A DNA stretch of 45,730 bases from assembly GCA_029261815.1 (NCBI GenBank), contig JAJDAQ010000005.1, positions 1-45,730 of the forward strand, written 5' to 3'. This DNA is from Deltaproteobacteria bacterium. GTDB taxonomy: Bacteria; Myxococcota_A; UBA9160; UBA6930. The translations under genes were made by a program, and so were the position numbers. Shown here piece after piece: positions 7,780 through 16,581 of the stretch (its first letter is position 1; the number at the start of each line of letters is the position of its first letter). The notes under the pieces are model-generated. The model did not search any database, was not told where the DNA came from, and worked only from the letters and a program-made list of their open reading frames with translations.

Positions 7780-8943
7780 ATGAGCATCAAGGACCGCGCT
7801 GCGATCATCGGCATCGGCGAAACCGACTATGTGCGCGGCGCTGATCGCGGCTCCACCGAGCTCATGCTCGAAGCCGCGCGGACAGCGATTGCGGACGCAG
7901 GCTTGCTCTCCAACGAGATCGACGGTCTCGTGTTGCCGCCTGTGAACATCACGGCCGAGGAGATCGCTGCGAACCTCGGGATCGAGGATCTTCGTTATGC
8001 GGTGACCGTCCAGATGGGCGGTGCGAGTCCCACGTCCAGCCTGCAGAGTGCGGCTTTGGCGCTTTCACATGGCGTCGCGAAAAACGTGCTCGTCTTGGTG
8101 GGGTGGCTCGGTTTCTCGGCGATGCGCCCCAAGCCGGGCGTGCGACGCGAGAGCCTCTCGATCGCAGCGATGCGCCGAGCCGTTGCCGGCTACTACCTGC
8201 CGTACGGCGCAACGACACCCGTCCAGATGTACTCGTGGATCGCGACGCGCCACATGCAGACCTACGGCACGACCCACGAAGATATGGGTGCCGTGGCGAT
8301 CGCTTGCCGCAAGCACGCCCAGTTGAACGACCGCGCCGTGATGAAGGGGCGCCCGCTCGACATGGAGCAGTACCTGAACGCCCGATGGGTCTCGGAGCCC
8401 TTCCGGTTGTTTGACTGCTGCCTCGAGACCGATGGCGCCTGCGCCGTGGTCTTGACCGGCGCCGAGCACGCCCGCGATTGTCCACACCGTCCGGTGTACA
8501 TCATGGGCGCAGCGGAGGGACACCCCTATCCCGCTGACGATATTCCCAGCCGGCCAGACATGCTGCGGTTCGGACTCTCCCACGCAGCGCCCAAGGCCTT
8601 CGAGATGGCCGGGATCGAACCGACCGACCTCGACTTCCTCCAGATCTACGACTGCTTCACATACGTGGTGCTCCTCCAGCTCGAAGCGTTGGGCCTTTGC
8701 AAGCCCGGCGAAGCCGGAGACTTCGTCCGCGACGGTCGAATCGAGCTCGGAGGCGAGTACCCAATCAACACCCACGGCGGGCTTCTCTCCCAGGCACACG
8801 TGTGGGGACTGAATCACGTCGTCGAGGCGACGCGCCAGCTAAGGGGTGAGGCTGGCCTCGCCCAGGTCGCAAACGCCGAGCTCGGTGTAGTGACCGGGTG
8901 GGGAGACTTTGGCGACGGCAGCCTAGTGATCCTTCGGAGATGA
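7780..8943 (+). CDS. Thiolase-fold protein, SCP-x/Ltp2-like (non-condensing)
   Basis: A 387-residue thiolase-superfamily protein of the lipid-transfer (SCP-x) branch. It opens with [12 protein letters not shown], contains the long loop [22 protein letters not shown] and ends with [22 protein letters not shown], all landmarks of this branch. The loop where true thiolases carry the nucleophilic Cys reads [11 protein letters not shown], so that Cys is absent, and the YDCFTY motif is kept. Loss of the Cys and the adjacent DUF35 gene are features of Ltp2-type aldolases, which with a DUF35 partner cleave beta-hydroxyacyl-CoA side chains (known for steroid C22 side-chain removal). A retro-aldol role is therefore more likely than condensation. 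DUF35 starts five bases after its stop. A second such pair is at 11121-12682. Confidence 0.88.
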   Translation: MSIKDRAAIIGIGETDYVRGADRGSTELMLEAARTAIADAGLLSNEIDGLVLPPVNITAEEIAANLGIEDLRYAVTVQMGGASPTSSLQSAALALSHGVAKNVLVLVGWLGFSAMRPKPGVRRESLSIAAMRRAVAGYYLPYGATTPVQMYSWIATRHMQTYGTTHEDMGAVAIACRKHAQLNDRAVMKGRPLDMEQYLNARWVSEPFRLFDCCLETDGACAVVLTGAEHARDCPHRPVYIMGAAEGHPYPADDIPSRPDMLRFGLSHAAPKAFEMAGIEPTDLDFLQIYDCFTYVVLLQLEALGLCKPGEAGDFVRDGRIELGGEYPINTHGGLLSQAHVWGLNHVVEATRQLRGEAGLAQVANAELGVVTGWGDFGDGSLVILRR

Positions 8944-8947
8944 ACCC

Positions 8948-9364
8948 GTGACCGAATCGACAGCATTTCCGGCTCCGCGGCCCCAGACCCAGCTCGACGA
9001 GGAGTTCTGGGCGCACTGCGCGCAGGAGCGACTCTGCTTCCAGGTGTGCGAATCCTGCGGAACATGGCGCCATCTGCCGCGCATCATGTGCGCTGGGTGC
9101 GGCTCCGCCGAGTGGGAATGGAAGGAATCATCTGGCAAAGGGCGACTCTACTCCTGGACCGTCACGCATCAGGCGATGATGCCCCAGTTCGCCGCGCAGG
9201 TTCCGTACATCGTCGGCGTCATCGAACTCGAGGAGGGCGTTCGCATGATCAGTCACCTGCGTGGAATCGAAGGGGATGCGTTGGAGTTGAACCTTCCGGT
9301 CGAGCTCGAGTTCGAACGCCTCAACGAAGATGTCGCACTGCCGATGTTCCGCCCCGCTCGCTGA
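8948..9364 (+). CDS. DUF35 OB-fold zinc-ribbon protein
   Basis: A 138-residue protein with the two-part DUF35 design. A rubredoxin-like zinc ribbon has four cysteines (C34, C37, C48, C51), followed by an OB fold (GKGRLYSWTVTHQAMM to LELNLPVELEFERL). Members bind acyl-CoA and act as obligate partners of thiolase-fold enzymes. It starts with GTG five bases after the thiolase stop, so the two are co-translated; a heterocomplex with the upstream thiolase is expected from family precedent (Ltp2-DUF35, and acetoacetyl-CoA thiolase/HMG-CoA synthase complexes in archaea). Confidence 0.9.
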   Translation: MTESTAFPAPRPQTQLDEEFWAHCAQERLCFQVCESCGTWRHLPRIMCAGCGSAEWEWKESSGKGRLYSWTVTHQAMMPQFAAQVPYIVGVIELEEGVRMISHLRGIEGDALELNLPVELEFERLNEDVALPMFRPAR

Positions 9365-9415
9365 GACCAGGGGCGTGATGGACGCTCGTTGCTTGGTATG
9401 ATCCGCGTCCAACGT

Positions 9416-9427
9416 TTCCGATCGGAA
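9416..9427. promoter_or_regulatory. Palindrome upstream of P450
   Basis: TTCCGATCGGAA is a perfect 12-base palindrome in the 100-base gap between DUF35 and the P450. A TATGAT hexamer lies at 9397-9402, just upstream. It could be a regulator site for the P450, but no protein is linked to it by the sequence. Confidence 0.3.
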
Positions 9428-9464
9428 CCAATGATCGGACCCAGCTGTCAGGCAAGGAGGTTGC

Positions 9465-10721
9465 ATGTCCGTCGCCACAGAAATCCCGCTACCCGGCGCC
9501 GAAATCCTCGATCCCCGGCGCTTCGTCAGTGACGGCTACCCGCACGCGGACTGGGCGCGGTTGCGCCGCGAGGATCCGGTCCACTGGTGCGCGCGCCAGA
9601 AGGGGGAGCCCTTCTGGGCGATCACGAAGCACGAGGACATCGTACGAATCTCGCGGCAGCCCGAGCGCTTCCTGAACGCTCCGCGCCTCCTGATGAGCGC
9701 CGATCAGGGTCTTGGGGAGCAGGATCTCCCGATTCGAATGTTGCTCAACATGGACCCGCCCGAGCATCACCAGTTTCGGAGCCTCATCAGCAAACGCTTC
9801 ACTCCTCGGGCGCTGCTGGGCATTCGCGAGCGAGTCGACGGCATCGCCAACGAGATCCTCGACAGCGCGATGGAGGGCGGCGGCGAAGCAGAGATGGACT
9901 TCGTCGGGGCGGTCTCCGCACTGCTCCCGATCTGGGTCATCGCAGAGATGTTAGGCGTTCCCCGCGAGGACTGGGAGCTGCTCTTCCACTGGACGAACCG
10001 CACGATCGGCGCAGCCGACCCGGAGTACCGCGAGGAGGGCAAGTCCGCGCAGGAAACGGTCGAGGCCGCGCGGACGTCGCTCTTCCACTACTTCAACGAC
10101 ATGACGGAGGATCGGCGCAAGAACCCCCGGGACGATCTGGTCAGTATCCTCTCCAACGCGAAGATCGATGGCGAGCCTCTACCTCCCTTCGAGCTGCTCT
10201 CGTACTACCTGCTCCTGGTCGTCGCAGGCAACGAGACCACGCGCAACGCGACGAGTGGTGGCCTGCTCGCGCTGATCGAGAATCCGGATCAGCTCGAGAA
10301 GGTCCGAGCGAACCCCGCACTCGTGAAGCCGATGGTAGAGGAGGTCCTCCGCTGGACTTCACCGGTGATCCATTTCTGCCGGACGCCAACGGATGACGTG
10401 GAGATCCGTGGGCAGCAAGTGCGCGCCGGCGACCGCCTGGTGCTCTTCTATCCCTCCGCGAACCGGGACGAAGAGGTCTTCGAAGCGCCGGACGAGTTCC
10501 GTGTGGACCGGAGCCCGAATCGACACATCGCGTTCGGTATCGGCGAACACTTCTGCCTCGGAGCGCACGTCGCGCGACTCGAACTGGAAGTGATCTTCCG
10601 CCACATGGTCCTGCGCATGGAGGATCTCGAGCTAGCGGGACCGATCGAACGGCTCCGCTCCAGTGTCGTCGGCGGGATCAAGCACATGCCCATTCGCTAT
10701 CGGCTACGAGCTGCGAGCTAA
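9465..10721 (+). CDS. Cytochrome P450
   Basis: A 418-residue soluble class I bacterial P450. The oxygen-activating I helix AGNETT is at 254-259, the K-helix E-x-x-R at 293-296 (EVLR), and the heme loop FGIGEHFCLG ends with the ligand Cys364. The start ATG has a strong AAGGAGG site at 9454-9460. Related proteins (CYP125/CYP142-like and others) hydroxylate terpenoids, fatty acids or steroids, taking electrons from a ferredoxin; no ferredoxin or reductase gene is in the window. It follows the thiolase/DUF35 pair with a 100-base gap. It is convergent with the CMD pseudogene. Confidence 0.95.
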   Translation: MSVATEIPLPGAEILDPRRFVSDGYPHADWARLRREDPVHWCARQKGEPFWAITKHEDIVRISRQPERFLNAPRLLMSADQGLGEQDLPIRMLLNMDPPEHHQFRSLISKRFTPRALLGIRERVDGIANEILDSAMEGGGEAEMDFVGAVSALLPIWVIAEMLGVPREDWELLFHWTNRTIGAADPEYREEGKSAQETVEAARTSLFHYFNDMTEDRRKNPRDDLVSILSNAKIDGEPLPPFELLSYYLLLVVAGNETTRNATSGGLLALIENPDQLEKVRANPALVKPMVEEVLRWTSPVIHFCRTPTDDVEIRGQQVRAGDRLVLFYPSANRDEEVFEAPDEFRVDRSPNRHIAFGIGEHFCLGAHVARLELEVIFRHMVLRMEDLELAGPIERLRSSVVGGIKHMPIRYRLRAAS

Positions 10722-10758
10722 GGACGCCCCCGACCGCCCCGCGCACCGCGGCAGGCGT

Positions 10759-11090
10759 TTACGCGTCGGCTCCATCCAGCTCGTCGAAGACTTCACGCGC
10801 GATGCGCATTCCCTCTACGGCAACGGGGAAGCCCCCGTAGATCGCCATGTGCATGATCAACTCTCCGATCTCCTCGCGGCTGACACCGTTCTCGAGCCCC
10901 CGGGACAGGCCGTGAGCGCCGCGATCGTGATCATGCTTCGATCCCGTTGCGAAAGGCCCGGCCGCGACCAGACGCCGTTCGGTAGCACGGTGTCCATGAT
11001 GAAGAGACCCCAATCGTCGCGAATCTCTTCGGGTGCCGGCAGGGCGTCCGTCAGGCGGCGCGCGAGGCGTAGTCGTTCGTCGTCGTTCAT
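10759..11090 (-). pseudogene. Carboxymuconolactone decarboxylase-family gene, broken
   Basis: Two overlapping reading frames together make a CMD-family protein. The first (from ATG 11090) gives the N-terminal part up to the helix SMITIAALTA. The second frame gives GLSRGLENGVSREEIGELIMHMAIYGGFPVAVEGMRIAREVF, the standard C-terminal half. In intact relatives about ten residues containing the 'E-L-x-x-H' region separate these parts, so the sequence fits a deletion of roughly 29-31 bases plus frame loss near 10905-10930, possibly between short GCTCACG-like repeats. CMD proteins are peroxidase-like (AhpD) or decarboxylases. As it stands the gene should yield a truncated 77-residue product. It follows the DUF35 gene at 11121 closely and was probably the last gene of that operon. 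A sequencing error is the alternative. Confidence 0.75.
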
Positions 11091-11120
11091 CGATTCTCCA
11101 GAAGTAGAGCCGTCATCCGA

Positions 11121-11540
11121 TCAACCCGCCCCGACCCGGAACACCGGGACATGGAAATCTCCGCCCGGTAGCGGGACGATCTCCACATGGGCACGGCATC
11201 CCAGCTTCACCGAGCTCGGACTAGCGTCGGGGATTCTCGCGGGAAGCCGCAGTCCGGCCTGCTCGTCCAGATCGATCAATCCGACGACGTAGGGGAGATC
11301 CTCGAGATAACCCGGCACGGCGGGATGCCTCACCACGATGAAGCTATGGAGCGTCCCTTGTCCCGAGACGGGCTCGAACGCGGTCGCCTCACCGCACCGG
11401 CGGCAACGCTCGAGAGGAGGCTGGTGCCACAGCCTGCAATCGGTGCAGCGGCATAGCTCGAGCCGGCCGTCAGCTGTCGCCTGCCAGAACGGTTCGCTGT
11501 CGAGATCCGGCCGCGGCTGCGGAGGAGTGCTCGCACCCAT
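11121..11540 (-). CDS. DUF35 OB-fold zinc-ribbon protein (second pair)
   Basis: A 139-residue DUF35 protein with zinc-ribbon cysteines C32, C35, C46 and C49, then the OB fold beginning GQGTLHSFIVVRHPAVPGY. Its ATG (11540-11538) overlaps the TGA of the thiolase upstream (ATGA), the classic arrangement for subunits made in equal amounts. It is clearly diverged from the DUF35 at 8948, so this is a second system rather than a recent duplicate. It probably binds the CoA moiety for the thiolase partner. Confidence 0.9.
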   Translation of the reverse strand: MGASTPPQPRPDLDSEPFWQATADGRLELCRCTDCRLWHQPPLERCRRCGEATAFEPVSGQGTLHSFIVVRHPAVPGYLEDLPYVVGLIDLDEQAGLRLPARIPDASPSSVKLGCRAHVEIVPLPGGDFHVPVFRVGAG

Positions 11541-12682
11541 CAGCGGCTCGCCGCGAGGAGCATCCCGCCTCCGTAGGGCCCAGCGCCCGCGGTCACCAGT
11601 GCGAGGCCGGCATCCTCGACCTGACGCTCGCCCGCATCGCCGCGGAGCTGGAGGACGGCCTCGTAGGTGTGATTCAGGCCGTGGATGTAGCCCTCGGAGA
11701 GGAGGCCGCCGTGCGGGTTCACGACGACGTCGCCGCCGTAGGTCGCCCTTCCCTCCTCGAAGAATCTGCCGACCTGGCCGCGCTCGCAAAGTCCAAACTC
11801 CTCCAGGGTCACCATCACCGTGTACGTGAAACAGTCGTACATACAGGCGACATCGACCTCTTCGGGGCGGCGTCCCGTACGCGCCCAGAGTTCAGGTCCG
11901 GCGCGTACCGAGTACATGGACGTGAGGTCCGGCCACTGGTCCCACGAGCCGCCTTCTCCTGTGAACTCTGCGTGGCCGAGGATCTCGACGGACGTATGTC
12001 GCAGATCGCGCGCGCGCTCCTCGGTCGTGAGCACGACGGCGCATGCCCCATCCACCTCCAACGCGCAGTCATAGATGCGAAGAGGCTCGTTGATCCAGCG
12101 ACCGCCCAGGTAATCGTCCATGGTGATCCGGTCGCGCTTCACCGCGTGAGTGTTCGCGGCCGCGTGCTCGCGCTGCGCGATCGCGATCTGCCCGAGGTCC
12201 TCGCACGTGCTCCCGTACGTCTGTTGATGCGCGCGCGTCCACATTGCCATCCATTGCGGCGGAGTCAGGTAGCCGTGCGGGCCCGCGAATTGTTGCTCGC
12301 CGCCCACCTGGAGTGCTCCGTCAGCGCGGCCAAAACGCCGCCCGGAGCGCCCGTTGAGCGACCGATAGGCGAGCGCCACATCGCACGCGCCGGCCTGCAC
12401 TGCCATGGCGGCGTTCGCGACGACACTCGTCGCGTAATTGCCACCCCCCATCAGGTCGAGGTTCCAGCGAAGCCCAGCGGAGCCGATCGCGTGCGCAACC
12501 CGCATGGGGGACGCGGAGTCCGCCACTTGATAGGTCGCGGCCCCGTCCAGGTCGGACGCGGCGAACCCGGCGTCGGCGAGTGCCTCGCGCGCCGCCTCGG
12601 CCGCGAGCGTCAGCGTGCTCTTCCCGGAGTTCCGACTGTACGCGGTTCGTCCGATTCCAACGATGACGGGCTTTCTGCTCAT
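11540..12682 (-). CDS. Thiolase-fold protein, SCP-x/Ltp2-like (second pair)
   Basis: A 380-residue thiolase-superfamily protein starting RKPVIVGIGRTAYSR. The nucleophile loop reads LMGGGNYATSV, again without the catalytic Cys, while YDCFTYTVM and NPHGGLLSEGYIHGLNHTYEA are retained. Like the protein at 7780 it is expected to be an Ltp2-type aldolase or another non-condensing thiolase working with its DUF35 neighbour. It lies 60 bases downstream of the XRE-cupin regulator and upstream of DUF35 and the broken CMD gene in one operon. Low similarity between the two thiolases in the first 150 residues suggests different acyl-CoA substrates. Confidence 0.88.
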   Translation of the reverse strand: MSRKPVIVGIGRTAYSRNSGKSTLTLAAEAAREALADAGFAASDLDGAATYQVADSASPMRVAHAIGSAGLRWNLDLMGGGNYATSVVANAAMAVQAGACDVALAYRSLNGRSGRRFGRADGALQVGGEQQFAGPHGYLTPPQWMAMWTRAHQQTYGSTCEDLGQIAIAQREHAAANTHAVKRDRITMDDYLGGRWINEPLRIYDCALEVDGACAVVLTTEERARDLRHTSVEILGHAEFTGEGGSWDQWPDLTSMYSVRAGPELWARTGRRPEEVDVACMYDCFTYTVMVTLEEFGLCERGQVGRFFEEGRATYGGDVVVNPHGGLLSEGYIHGLNHTYEAVLQLRGDAGERQVEDAGLALVTAGAGPYGGGMLLAASR

Positions 12683-12742
12683 GCGGTCTCCATCGTCCCG
12701 AGCAGGTCCCCGAACTCGATCGTCTCGCCAGCGCGCGAACGC

Positions 12743-13357
12743 CTACTTGGCGCGGGTGCGCTCGCCTCGCTGGACCTGGCCATGCAGCTTGGTGCGAAGT
12801 CCGCGAGGGAAGTTCCCGGCGATCAAGAAGTGCGCAACCGTGTCACCCGAGTTCCACCAACGGTGCGGAATGCCCGCCTTGAAGTGCAGCGTGTCCCCTT
12901 CGCGCACCACGTATTCCTCATCGCCGATCGCGAAGGTGAGTTCCCCCTTTTCGCACAGGACGACTTCCTCACCCTCGTAGGCGTAGGCGCCCTTGCCGCT
13001 CCCGAAGCCTGGGTGCAGACGTCCCCGCCACACTTCGATGGCGGGGTCGAAGAGATCTCCAGACAACCGCTCCACTCGCATTTTTGAGGAGGCGCTGATC
13101 ACGGGGTGATGCTTCGCGCGGATCAGGACAACGTCGGATTCTTCGGCATCGTCGCCCACGAGTTCCGCCGGCCGCCGATCAAGACCGCGTGCGATCTTCA
13201 GCAGGACAGCAACGGAGGGCACCATCTGACCGGTCTCGACCTTCTGGATCGTGCTCGCCGCGACTTCGCTGCGTATGGCCAGTTCGTGGAGAGAGAGACC
13301 GAGTTCCTCCCGCCAGTCCCGAACCCGCCGGCTGATCTGCTGAAGTGCTTCTTCCAA
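12743..13357 (-). CDS. XRE-cupin transcriptional regulator
   Basis: A 204-residue regulator. Residues 8-65 form an XRE HTH (RVRDWREELGLSLHELA, then SEVAASTIQKVETGQMVPS), and residues 120-190 form a cupin barrel (AYEGEEVVLCEKGELTFAIGDEEYVVREGDTLHFKAGIPHRWWNSG) with the family's conserved G-D-x-L-x-F-x-x-x-x-P-H. Proteins of this type sense a small metabolite or metal through the cupin and usually repress an adjacent catabolic or transport operon. It is the first gene of the thiolase/DUF35/CMD operon, so autoregulation and control of that operon is the simplest reading. No clear operator was found in the 80 bases upstream. Confidence 0.9.
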   Translation of the reverse strand: MEEALQQISRRVRDWREELGLSLHELAIRSEVAASTIQKVETGQMVPSVAVLLKIARGLDRRPAELVGDDAEESDVVLIRAKHHPVISASSKMRVERLSGDLFDPAIEVWRGRLHPGFGSGKGAYAYEGEEVVLCEKGELTFAIGDEEYVVREGDTLHFKAGIPHRWWNSGDTVAHFLIAGNFPRGLRTKLHGQVQRGERTRAK

Positions 13358-13440
13358 GCGAGCCTCCTAGCTCCACTGGTAGCACCGGCGTTTCCTATGC
13401 TCAAGAGAGGATTTCCGATCCGAAACGCTCGGCCGGCGCA

Positions 13441-16400
13441 TCAGGGATGTCCGCTAGCCCCAGATCTGGGCGTGGAGCGTTCCTGTGCGGCACTGCGGAA
13501 CGTGCGTTGTACCAAGGCCCCAATCTTAGCGGGCCACTGACCCGCGTCGGCCACGAAGGTATACGCAACCGGAACGACCACGAGTGTCAGCAGCGTCGAG
13601 GTTGCCAGGCCCCCGATCACCAGGATTCCCATCGGGTTCCTCCACTCGGCGGCATCCGAGGTCGAGATCGCGACCGGCACCATCCCCGCGATCGTCGAGA
13701 CGGCCGTCATCAAGACGGGGCGAAGGCGCACCGGCCCGGCTTCGCTCATCGCGTCGCGTGCAGATCGACCCTGGAGACGGAGCTGGTTGGCGTAGTCCAC
13801 GAGCAGGATGCCGTTCTTCATCACGAGTCCCATCAGGGCCACGAGGCCGATCTGGGCGAAGATGCTCATGGAGGTCCCTGTTAGTCGGAGGGCCACGAAG
13901 GCGCCCGCGAACGAGAGGGGGGCCGTCAACATGATGATGCCCGGCTGAACGAAACTGTTGAACTGACTCGCCAGGATCATGTAGAGCGCAAGGAGCGCCA
14001 GGAAGAACGCAAAGACCACCGCCTGAGCGGAGTCTCTCATTCGTTCGGCCATTCCCTGGTGCGTGCCAGTCAGGCCCACTGGTAGCCCAACCATTGCGAC
14101 GATCTCGTCCAGGCGATCTGCGGCGGTACCGAGCGCGACGCCCTCCGGAGTGTTGGAGAAGATCGAGACCTTTCGTGCACGGTTCTCGCGCTCGATTTGT
14201 GCCGGCCCAGCGGCCACCTTCAGATCTGCGACGTTGGCAAGGTCGATCAGGCGGTTCCCGGCAGACCGAATCTGGATGCGGCCGAGTTCCGAGAGGTCAT
14301 CTCGCTGGTCGGACTCGAGTCGAACTCGAACGTCGTAGCGTTTCCCGCCCTCCTCGAATGTCACGACGTCCAGGCCTCCGACGAGTGCGCGCACCGTGGT
14401 CGCAAGCGACTGAATCGGTACTGCCTGGTCGGCGGCGCGATTGCGGTCTACCTGGATCTGGATCTCAGGCTTCCCGAACTCGAAGCTCGACTTCGCATCC
14501 ACGAAATGCGGATCGGCGCGCATCTCCGTGACGATGGAATCTGCCGCCAGCCGCAGAGCGTCGAGGTCCGACCCGCGGATCCCGTATTCCATATTGTAAG
14601 ACGTGAAGCCGCCGCCCTGGATGAACGACACCTCATTGACGCTGACGAGTTTCGCTGTCGGGACAGCCTCACCCAACGCGAGCCTGGCGTGATCCATGAC
14701 CTCGAGCATGCCGACCGACCGTTCCGCTTTGGGTGTCAGGCCTGCGTAGACGTCGATTTCGTGGACGTTGCCCTGGGCGCCGCCACCGATCGAGACGAAC
14801 ACGTTGCGAACATGCGCGACGCCGGAGAGCGCTTCGCTCACCCTGGCGGCGGCCCGCTTGGATTCGCCAATGCCGGTTCCAAGCGGCAGCTCGACGCGCC
14901 CTTCGAACTCGCTTCGGTCCACGCGACCCGAGAACGCGAGGGGAACACCGCTCGCCATCGCCAATCCGATCCAGACCGACACCGCCGCGACCCCGAGCGT
15001 GGTCCAGCGCCGCCGAAGAGACGCTTCGAGAAGTCGACCATAGCCGCGCTCGAGGCCGGAGTAGATCCGCTCGAGGAACTGGAAGACTCGGCCATGCGCC
15101 TCCTCCCGACGAAGGACGCGGGCGCACAGAGCCGGCGTGAGCGTTACCGCCACCAGCAGCGAGACCGCCACTGCGAACGAGATGGCTAGGCCATATTCAT
15201 AGAAGAAGCGCCCGATCACGCCCTGCATGAATGCGATGGGAATGAAGACGGCGAGTACCGAGGCCGTACCCGCAAGGACCGCGGCTCCGACGCGATCCGT
15301 TCCCGTCGAGGCCGCGTCCAACGGATCGTAGCCCTGTTCGATCCGGCTCTGGATGCTCTCGAGCACCACGATGGCATCGTCGATCAGGAGTCCGATCGAG
15401 ACGGAGAGCGCCATCAGCGTGAGGATGTTGAGCGTGAACCCCATCACGTAGAAGAGAAAGAACGTGGAGACGATCGAAGAGGGGATCGCGAGGGAAACGA
15501 TCAACGTCGTTCGGACGCTCCGGAGGAACACGAGGGTGACGAGCACCGCCAGCACACCGCCTAACACGATGTCGACGCCGACGTCTCGGGCGGAAGCCTC
15601 GACAAAGCGAGAGACATCCCGCGCCATTACGACACGAATGCCTGAGGGCGCGCTCTCCTGGATCTCGCGCACGACGGCTTCGACCCCACGCGCGACCTGG
15701 ACCGTATTGCGTCCGGACTGCCGGCGCACTTCGAGCGAGACCCCGCGGACGCCGTTCAGCTCGGCGTAGCTCCTTTCGTCTTCGAGCCCGTCCTCGACGC
15801 GGGCGATATCGCCCACGCGCGTTGGTGCCCCGTCCCGGTAGGCGACGACGATCGCGCGAAATTCCTCGACGGTCTGGACCTCGCCCATCGTTTTGACGGA
15901 GAACTCGGTATCCGCGCCTAACGTCTCCATCCGGCCACCCGGAATCTCCGCGTGCTCTGTTCGGAGCGCACGGACCACATCGTCCACGGTCAGCCCGTAG
16001 GCTCGGAGCTTGCGCCCGTCGATCCAGATACGGATCTCGCGCTCGCGACCCCCGACGAGCGTGGCGGATCCGACTCCCGGGACGTGCTGCACGCGCTCTT
16101 TGACGACATCGTCAGCGAAACGACTGAGCTCGCGAATCGGCAGGTCGCCGGAGACCATGACAGACAGGATCGGAGCCGCGTCGGGGTCGACCTTCTCCAC
16201 GACTGGAGGCTCCGCGTCGATTGGAAGCTCTGCCCTCGCGCGTGCGACCTTGTCGCGGACGTCCTGTGCCTTGACGTCCGCATCTTCCTCCAGCTCGAAC
16301 TGGAGAAAGATCTGGGACACGCCTTCCGAGCTGATCGACCGAAGCTCTTCGAGCCCGGAGACGCTGCTCAGGTGATCCTCGAGCACATCGCTGATTTCGG

Positions 16401-16581
16401 TCTCGATCGTTTCCGGTGTTGCCCCCTCCAGTAGTGTCGTGACTGCCATGTACGGCATCTCTATCTTGGGAAAGAGATCGACACCGAGGCGACCGACCGA
16501 GATCAGCCCGAGCGCAACGAGTGCGCCCGTGAGCATCACGGCAAAAACGGGCCGCTGGATCGAGAAGTCAGCGATCCGCAT
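13441..16581 (-). CDS. RND-family efflux transporter permease (AcrB/MexF type)
   Basis: A 1046-residue inner-membrane proton antiporter of the hydrophobe/amphiphile RND family. It begins MRIADFSIQRPVFAVML, the standard first helix, and is full length. The TM4 motif SIGLLIDDAIVVLESI carries the paired Asp residues of the proton relay, and the two halves with large periplasmic loops are both present. The start at 16581 overlaps the end of the adaptor gene by 14 bases; the frame remains open upstream to 16647 but those residues lack the family pattern. With the adaptor and TetR it forms a three-gene operon; the outer-membrane partner is not here, so a TolC encoded elsewhere must complete the pump. 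Substrate unknown, perhaps the hydrophobic compounds handled by nearby P450s. Confidence 0.95.
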   Translation of the reverse strand: MRIADFSIQRPVFAVMLTGALVALGLISVGRLGVDLFPKIEMPYMAVTTLLEGATPETIETEISDVLEDHLSSVSGLEELRSISSEGVSQIFLQFELEEDADVKAQDVRDKVARARAELPIDAEPPVVEKVDPDAAPILSVMVSGDLPIRELSRFADDVVKERVQHVPGVGSATLVGGREREIRIWIDGRKLRAYGLTVDDVVRALRTEHAEIPGGRMETLGADTEFSVKTMGEVQTVEEFRAIVVAYRDGAPTRVGDIARVEDGLEDERSYAELNGVRGVSLEVRRQSGRNTVQVARGVEAVVREIQESAPSGIRVVMARDVSRFVEASARDVGVDIVLGGVLAVLVTLVFLRSVRTTLIVSLAIPSSIVSTFFLFYVMGFTLNILTLMALSVSIGLLIDDAIVVLESIQSRIEQGYDPLDAASTGTDRVGAAVLAGTASVLAVFIPIAFMQGVIGRFFYEYGLAISFAVAVSLLVAVTLTPALCARVLRREEAHGRVFQFLERIYSGLERGYGRLLEASLRRRWTTLGVAAVSVWIGLAMASGVPLAFSGRVDRSEFEGRVELPLGTGIGESKRAAARVSEALSGVAHVRNVFVSIGGGAQGNVHEIDVYAGLTPKAERSVGMLEVMDHARLALGEAVPTAKLVSVNEVSFIQGGGFTSYNMEYGIRGSDLDALRLAADSIVTEMRADPHFVDAKSSFEFGKPEIQIQVDRNRAADQAVPIQSLATTVRALVGGLDVVTFEEGGKRYDVRVRLESDQRDDLSELGRIQIRSAGNRLIDLANVADLKVAAGPAQIERENRARKVSIFSNTPEGVALGTAADRLDEIVAMVGLPVGLTGTHQGMAERMRDSAQAVVFAFFLALLALYMILASQFNSFVQPGIIMLTAPLSFAGAFVALRLTGTSMSIFAQIGLVALMGLVMKNGILLVDYANQLRLQGRSARDAMSEAGPVRLRPVLMTAVSTIAGMVPVAISTSDAAEWRNPMGILVIGGLATSTLLTLVVVPVAYTFVADAGQWPAKIGALVQRTFRSAAQERSTPRSGASGHP

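Noticed and set aside
11669..13087. 472-residue plus-strand frame
   Set aside because: Antisense of the second thiolase and XRE-cupin genes, without domain features.
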